Shown in pieces: positions 5,743 through 6,964 of a stretch of 6,964 nt of DNA. Numbering within the stretch: position 1 is the first letter of the stretch; each line of letters starts with the position of its first letter. Under the pieces are notes generated by a model, which saw only the letters and a list, made by a program, of their open reading frames with translations, ran no database searches and was not told where the DNA came from. The translations under genes and the position numbers were made by a program. Origin of the DNA: CAZUZS01 sp964624795 (GTDB lineage Bacteria > Calditrichota > Calditrichia > RBG-13-44-9); NCBI GenBank assembly GCA_964624795.1, contig CAZUZS010000135.1, forward strand, positions 1-6,964, in the 5' to 3' direction.

Positions 5743-6653
5743 GCTGTTACTGGTTGTTTTGAATTAATCTTGTTAGACATTACCGGCTGATTAGTTTTAG
5801 AGTTAGCAACCGCTCCGGTTTTGGCGGGCTGATTCGAAGACGGTTGCTGGGTAGGCTTTGCAAGAGGGGCATTTATTGGCTTAGCGCCGGAGTGCAACAG
5901 ATTGTGGAGCGTGGTAAAAAGCGTCGTATAATCTGCCTCCATCTGCTCCGGGAAATTCCGGAAACTTCTTTTTGCCGCTATTGTATTGGTCACCTGGAAA
6001 TTGAAGATTCGCTTGTCATTGGAATCGATCTCCATGTGGGCACAAAAATCAACCAGATGCAGGAATTCCTTTGCTAAAGTTTTGCCGACCTTTGGAAATA
6101 GCATCGCCCGTTTTTCAGTCGAACCATCCACCTCCACCGGATAGGTGTCTTCATGCGCCTCCATGATCACATGAATACCTTTGCGATTCAGAGCTTTTAA
6201 TGCTCGCAGCCATTCCCGAAACCTGTTTGCAGCGTCACCATATTCTTTCAGCGTGATGAATTTCTTCTTCCGGGCATGCTGCAATCCAAACTCGGTTTGT
6301 TTTATCAATTCCGACACCGAATTGATAAACAAGTAGCGAGTGCCCATTTTGTTCCAAGGCTGCTTTTCAGGAAACTCTTCCAGGAACTTTGTCCACATAA
6401 CCATTGCACTGACCAGATTGCTTTCCAGGTTCAGGGGCCAATAGGGAATTTCATACCCATGCAGCGCTCGCATCACTCCATCCTCAAAATCAACAATCAG
6501 CACATGGGGCCAGTATTGCTGTGGCAGAGTGGCTACACGAGTTGTCTTGCCGATGGAAGCCGGTCCATAGATACAAGTCATGTAGCCCTTCTTCTGAAGA
6601 TCGGCATCCTGCGCAGCAGTTCGAATTTCGATCTTCGGAGGGTTTTTCTCCAT
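5739..6653 (-). CDS. Phage RecA-fold ATPase (AAA_24/Sak4-like), 304 aa
   Basis: A nucleotide-binding protein of the phage AAA_24 group, related to Sak4-type single-strand annealing or pairing ATPases. Walker A is GPASIGKTT (about 30-38). VLIVDFEDGV follows where the family has a conserved D/E strand. The Walker B strand reads YLFINSVSEL (about 107-116), with Asn where Asp is expected. GIHVIMEAHE (about 159-168) matches the family's sensor-like strand. The last ~45 residues are low-complexity, rich in P, Q, N, K and A, probably a flexible tail. I choose the ATG at 6653-6651, with AAGGA eight bases upstream. A GTG two codons earlier has too little spacing. It is the first gene after the tRNA and the operator-like promoter, and is paired with the ssDNA-binding-like gene 17 bases downstream. 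The two probably act together in recombination or repair of phage ssDNA. Confidence 0.82.
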   Translation of the reverse strand: MEKNPPKIEIRTAAQDADLQKKGYMTCIYGPASIGKTTRVATLPQQYWPHVLIVDFEDGVMRALHGYEIPYWPLNLESNLVSAMVMWTKFLEEFPEKQPWNKMGTRYLFINSVSELIKQTEFGLQHARKKKFITLKEYGDAANRFREWLRALKALNRKGIHVIMEAHEDTYPVEVDGSTEKRAMLFPKVGKTLAKEFLHLVDFCAHMEIDSNDKRIFNFQVTNTIAAKRSFRNFPEQMEADYTTLFTTLHNLLHSGAKPINAPLAKPTQQPSSNQPAKTGAVANSKTNQPVMSNKINSKQPVTA

Positions 6654-6661
6654 ATCCACCT

Positions 6662-6674
6662 TCCTTTCCGTTAA
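6662..6674 (-). repeat. 13-bp TTAACGGAAAGGA leader repeat, copy 1
   Basis: Identical to 5730-5742. It supplies the ribosome-binding site of the ATPase gene. Sharing extends upstream of the ribosome-binding core to TTAACGG, which is more than a Shine-Dalgarno match requires. Confidence 0.7.
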
Positions 6675-6696
6675 ATGTTTATTATTCTGTTATTGG

Positions 6697-6728
6697 ATAA
6701 TTTGCAGTTTAGAAAACTGCTATGTCAA
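6697..6728 (-). promoter_or_regulatory. Candidate early promoter of the replication operon
   Basis: A perfect TTGACA at 6728-6723 is followed 18 bases later by CAAATT (6704-6699), a weak -10. AT tracts immediately upstream (AATTATTTTT) could act as an UP element. The 9-mer TGCAAATTA (6706-6698) is shared with the candidate promoter before the helicase gene. It sits about 70 bases ahead of the ATPase start and points into the operon. Confidence 0.5.
6704..6720. promoter_or_regulatory. Operator-like 17-bp palindrome inside the promoter
   Basis: GCAGTTT (6704-6710), AGA, then AAACTGC (6714-6720) form a perfect 7-bp inverted repeat with a 3-bp centre. It starts two bases after the TTGACA and overlaps the presumed -10, so a bound dimer would block RNA polymerase. 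A phage repressor of the Cro/CI type is the obvious candidate ligand, but none is encoded in this window. Confidence 0.6.
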
Positions 6729-6731
6729 GAG

Positions 6732-6759
6732 AAAAATAATTGGTTGACTAATTATTTTT
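6732..6759. repeat. AT-rich perfect inverted repeat, 10-bp arms
   Basis: AAAAATAATT (6732-6741) and AATTATTTTT (6750-6759) are perfect complements around GGTTGACT. The element ends a few bases upstream of the TTGACA at 6728-6723. It could be a second operator, a bending or UP element, or a cruciform site. It is not GC-rich enough for a good terminator. Confidence 0.6.
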
Positions 6760-6806
6760 ATTAGCCGAAAATCAAGTTACAAGCTTAGCTTTATTAGTAA
6801 TAGTTT

Positions 6807-6840
6807 GTGAATGCGGGCACATAATTCACGGGCATGTGAA
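6807..6840. repeat. Alternating GTGAA / TTCAC half-sites
   Basis: GTGAAT (6807-6812), ATTCAC (6824-6829) and GTGAA (6836-6840) alternate in orientation, with GGGCA next to the first and last. The middle arm can pair with either neighbour. This could be a cluster of protein-binding half-sites near the tRNA, or RNA that switches between two hairpins. Confidence 0.4.
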
Positions 6841-6850
6841 ATATTTCCTG

Positions 6851-6870
6851 CCGTACTGATACCGTACTGA
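6851..6870. repeat. Tandem 9-bp direct repeat with 11-bp period
   Basis: CCGTACTGA occurs at 6851-6859 and again at 6862-6870, so the two copies lie on nearly the same face of the helix. They sit about 50 bases from the tRNA 3' end. Paired direct repeats at this spacing beside a tRNA are typical of arm-type integrase or excisionase binding sites. The function is inferred. Confidence 0.55.
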
Positions 6871-6920
6871 GAAAATTTTCCGCTCGTCTTGAGCTTTTCT
6901 AACTTATTGTTTTTATTGAG

Positions 6921-6964
<44 letters not shown>

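Larger units (their letters stand above)
6660..6920. other. Non-coding regulatory or attachment region between tRNA-Pro and the first phage gene
   Basis: No credible gene is seen on either strand. The half near the ATPase gene is very AT-rich and carries a promoter, an operator-like palindrome and an inverted repeat. The half near the tRNA holds a tandem 9-bp direct repeat (6851-6870), alternating GTGAA/TTCAC sites (6807-6840), the 10-bp palindrome GAAAATTTTC (6871-6880) and a weak GCTC/GAGC hairpin (6882-6894). Density of repeats beside a tRNA 3' end fits an attachment site with integrase or excisionase binding sites. Confidence 0.5.

Noticed and set aside
6743..6776. Plus-strand promoter TTGACT, 17 bases, GAAAAT
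   Set aside because: The hexamers and spacing are plausible, but no plus-strand gene follows and it would run into the antisense strand of the tRNA. AT-rich sequence gives such matches easily.
6871..6899. Terminator for the tRNA transcript
   Set aside because: The GCTC/GAGC stem is only four pairs and the minus-strand T run is short (TTTT within GAAAATTTTC). It is too weak to call.

Overview
The window is a compact phage-type DNA replication and recombination module. Every supported gene is on the minus strand, so transcription runs from high to low coordinates, starting about 260 bases downstream (on the minus strand) of a partial tRNA-Pro(CGG) gene at the right edge. Good AGGA/GGAG ribosome-binding sites, very short gene gaps and start/stop overlaps indicate a bacterial host and a temperate phage, prophage or related integrative element. 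The host phylum cannot be read from this sequence. The tRNA gene does not encode its CCA end, and the protein-coding DNA is moderately AT-rich, unlike the GC-rich tRNA arms.

Right edge (6660-6964): the 3' half of tRNA-Pro(CGG), then a non-coding regulatory or attachment stretch. It holds a 9-bp direct repeat with 11-bp period, alternating GTGAA/TTCAC half-sites, a 10-bp AT-rich inverted repeat, and a TTGACA promoter with a perfect 7-3-7 palindrome between its -35 and presumed -10 elements. This looks like an operator-controlled early promoter next to a possible tRNA attachment site. No integrase or repressor gene is in the window.

Replication and recombination block (3608-6653): a RecA-fold phage ATPase (AAA_24/Sak4-like), a DUF669-type protein with an SSB-like acidic tail ending DDDNVPF, a winged-helix-like protein in the replisome-organiser position, and a DnaC/DnaI-like helicase loader with an N-terminal four-cysteine zinc site. 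No DnaB-type replicative helicase or polymerase is seen, so the loader may recruit the host helicase or one encoded outside the window.

Downstream block (1-3499): possibly served by a second TTGACA promoter. It contains a complete UvrD/PcrA-type SF1A helicase, a RuvC-fold Holliday-junction resolvase-like nuclease, a small protein ending in a topoisomerase-type zinc finger, and a second small zinc-ribbon protein. The first bases of a further coupled gene reach the left edge. The 177-base gap between the helicase and the resolvase contains a strong hairpin, an imperfect ~30-bp direct repeat whose copies lie in the same reading frame, and possible very small genes.

Together these genes would coat ssDNA, pair or anneal strands, open an origin and load a helicase, unwind recombination intermediates and resolve branched DNA before packaging. 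Functions are inferred from motifs visible in the translations. No database search was run.
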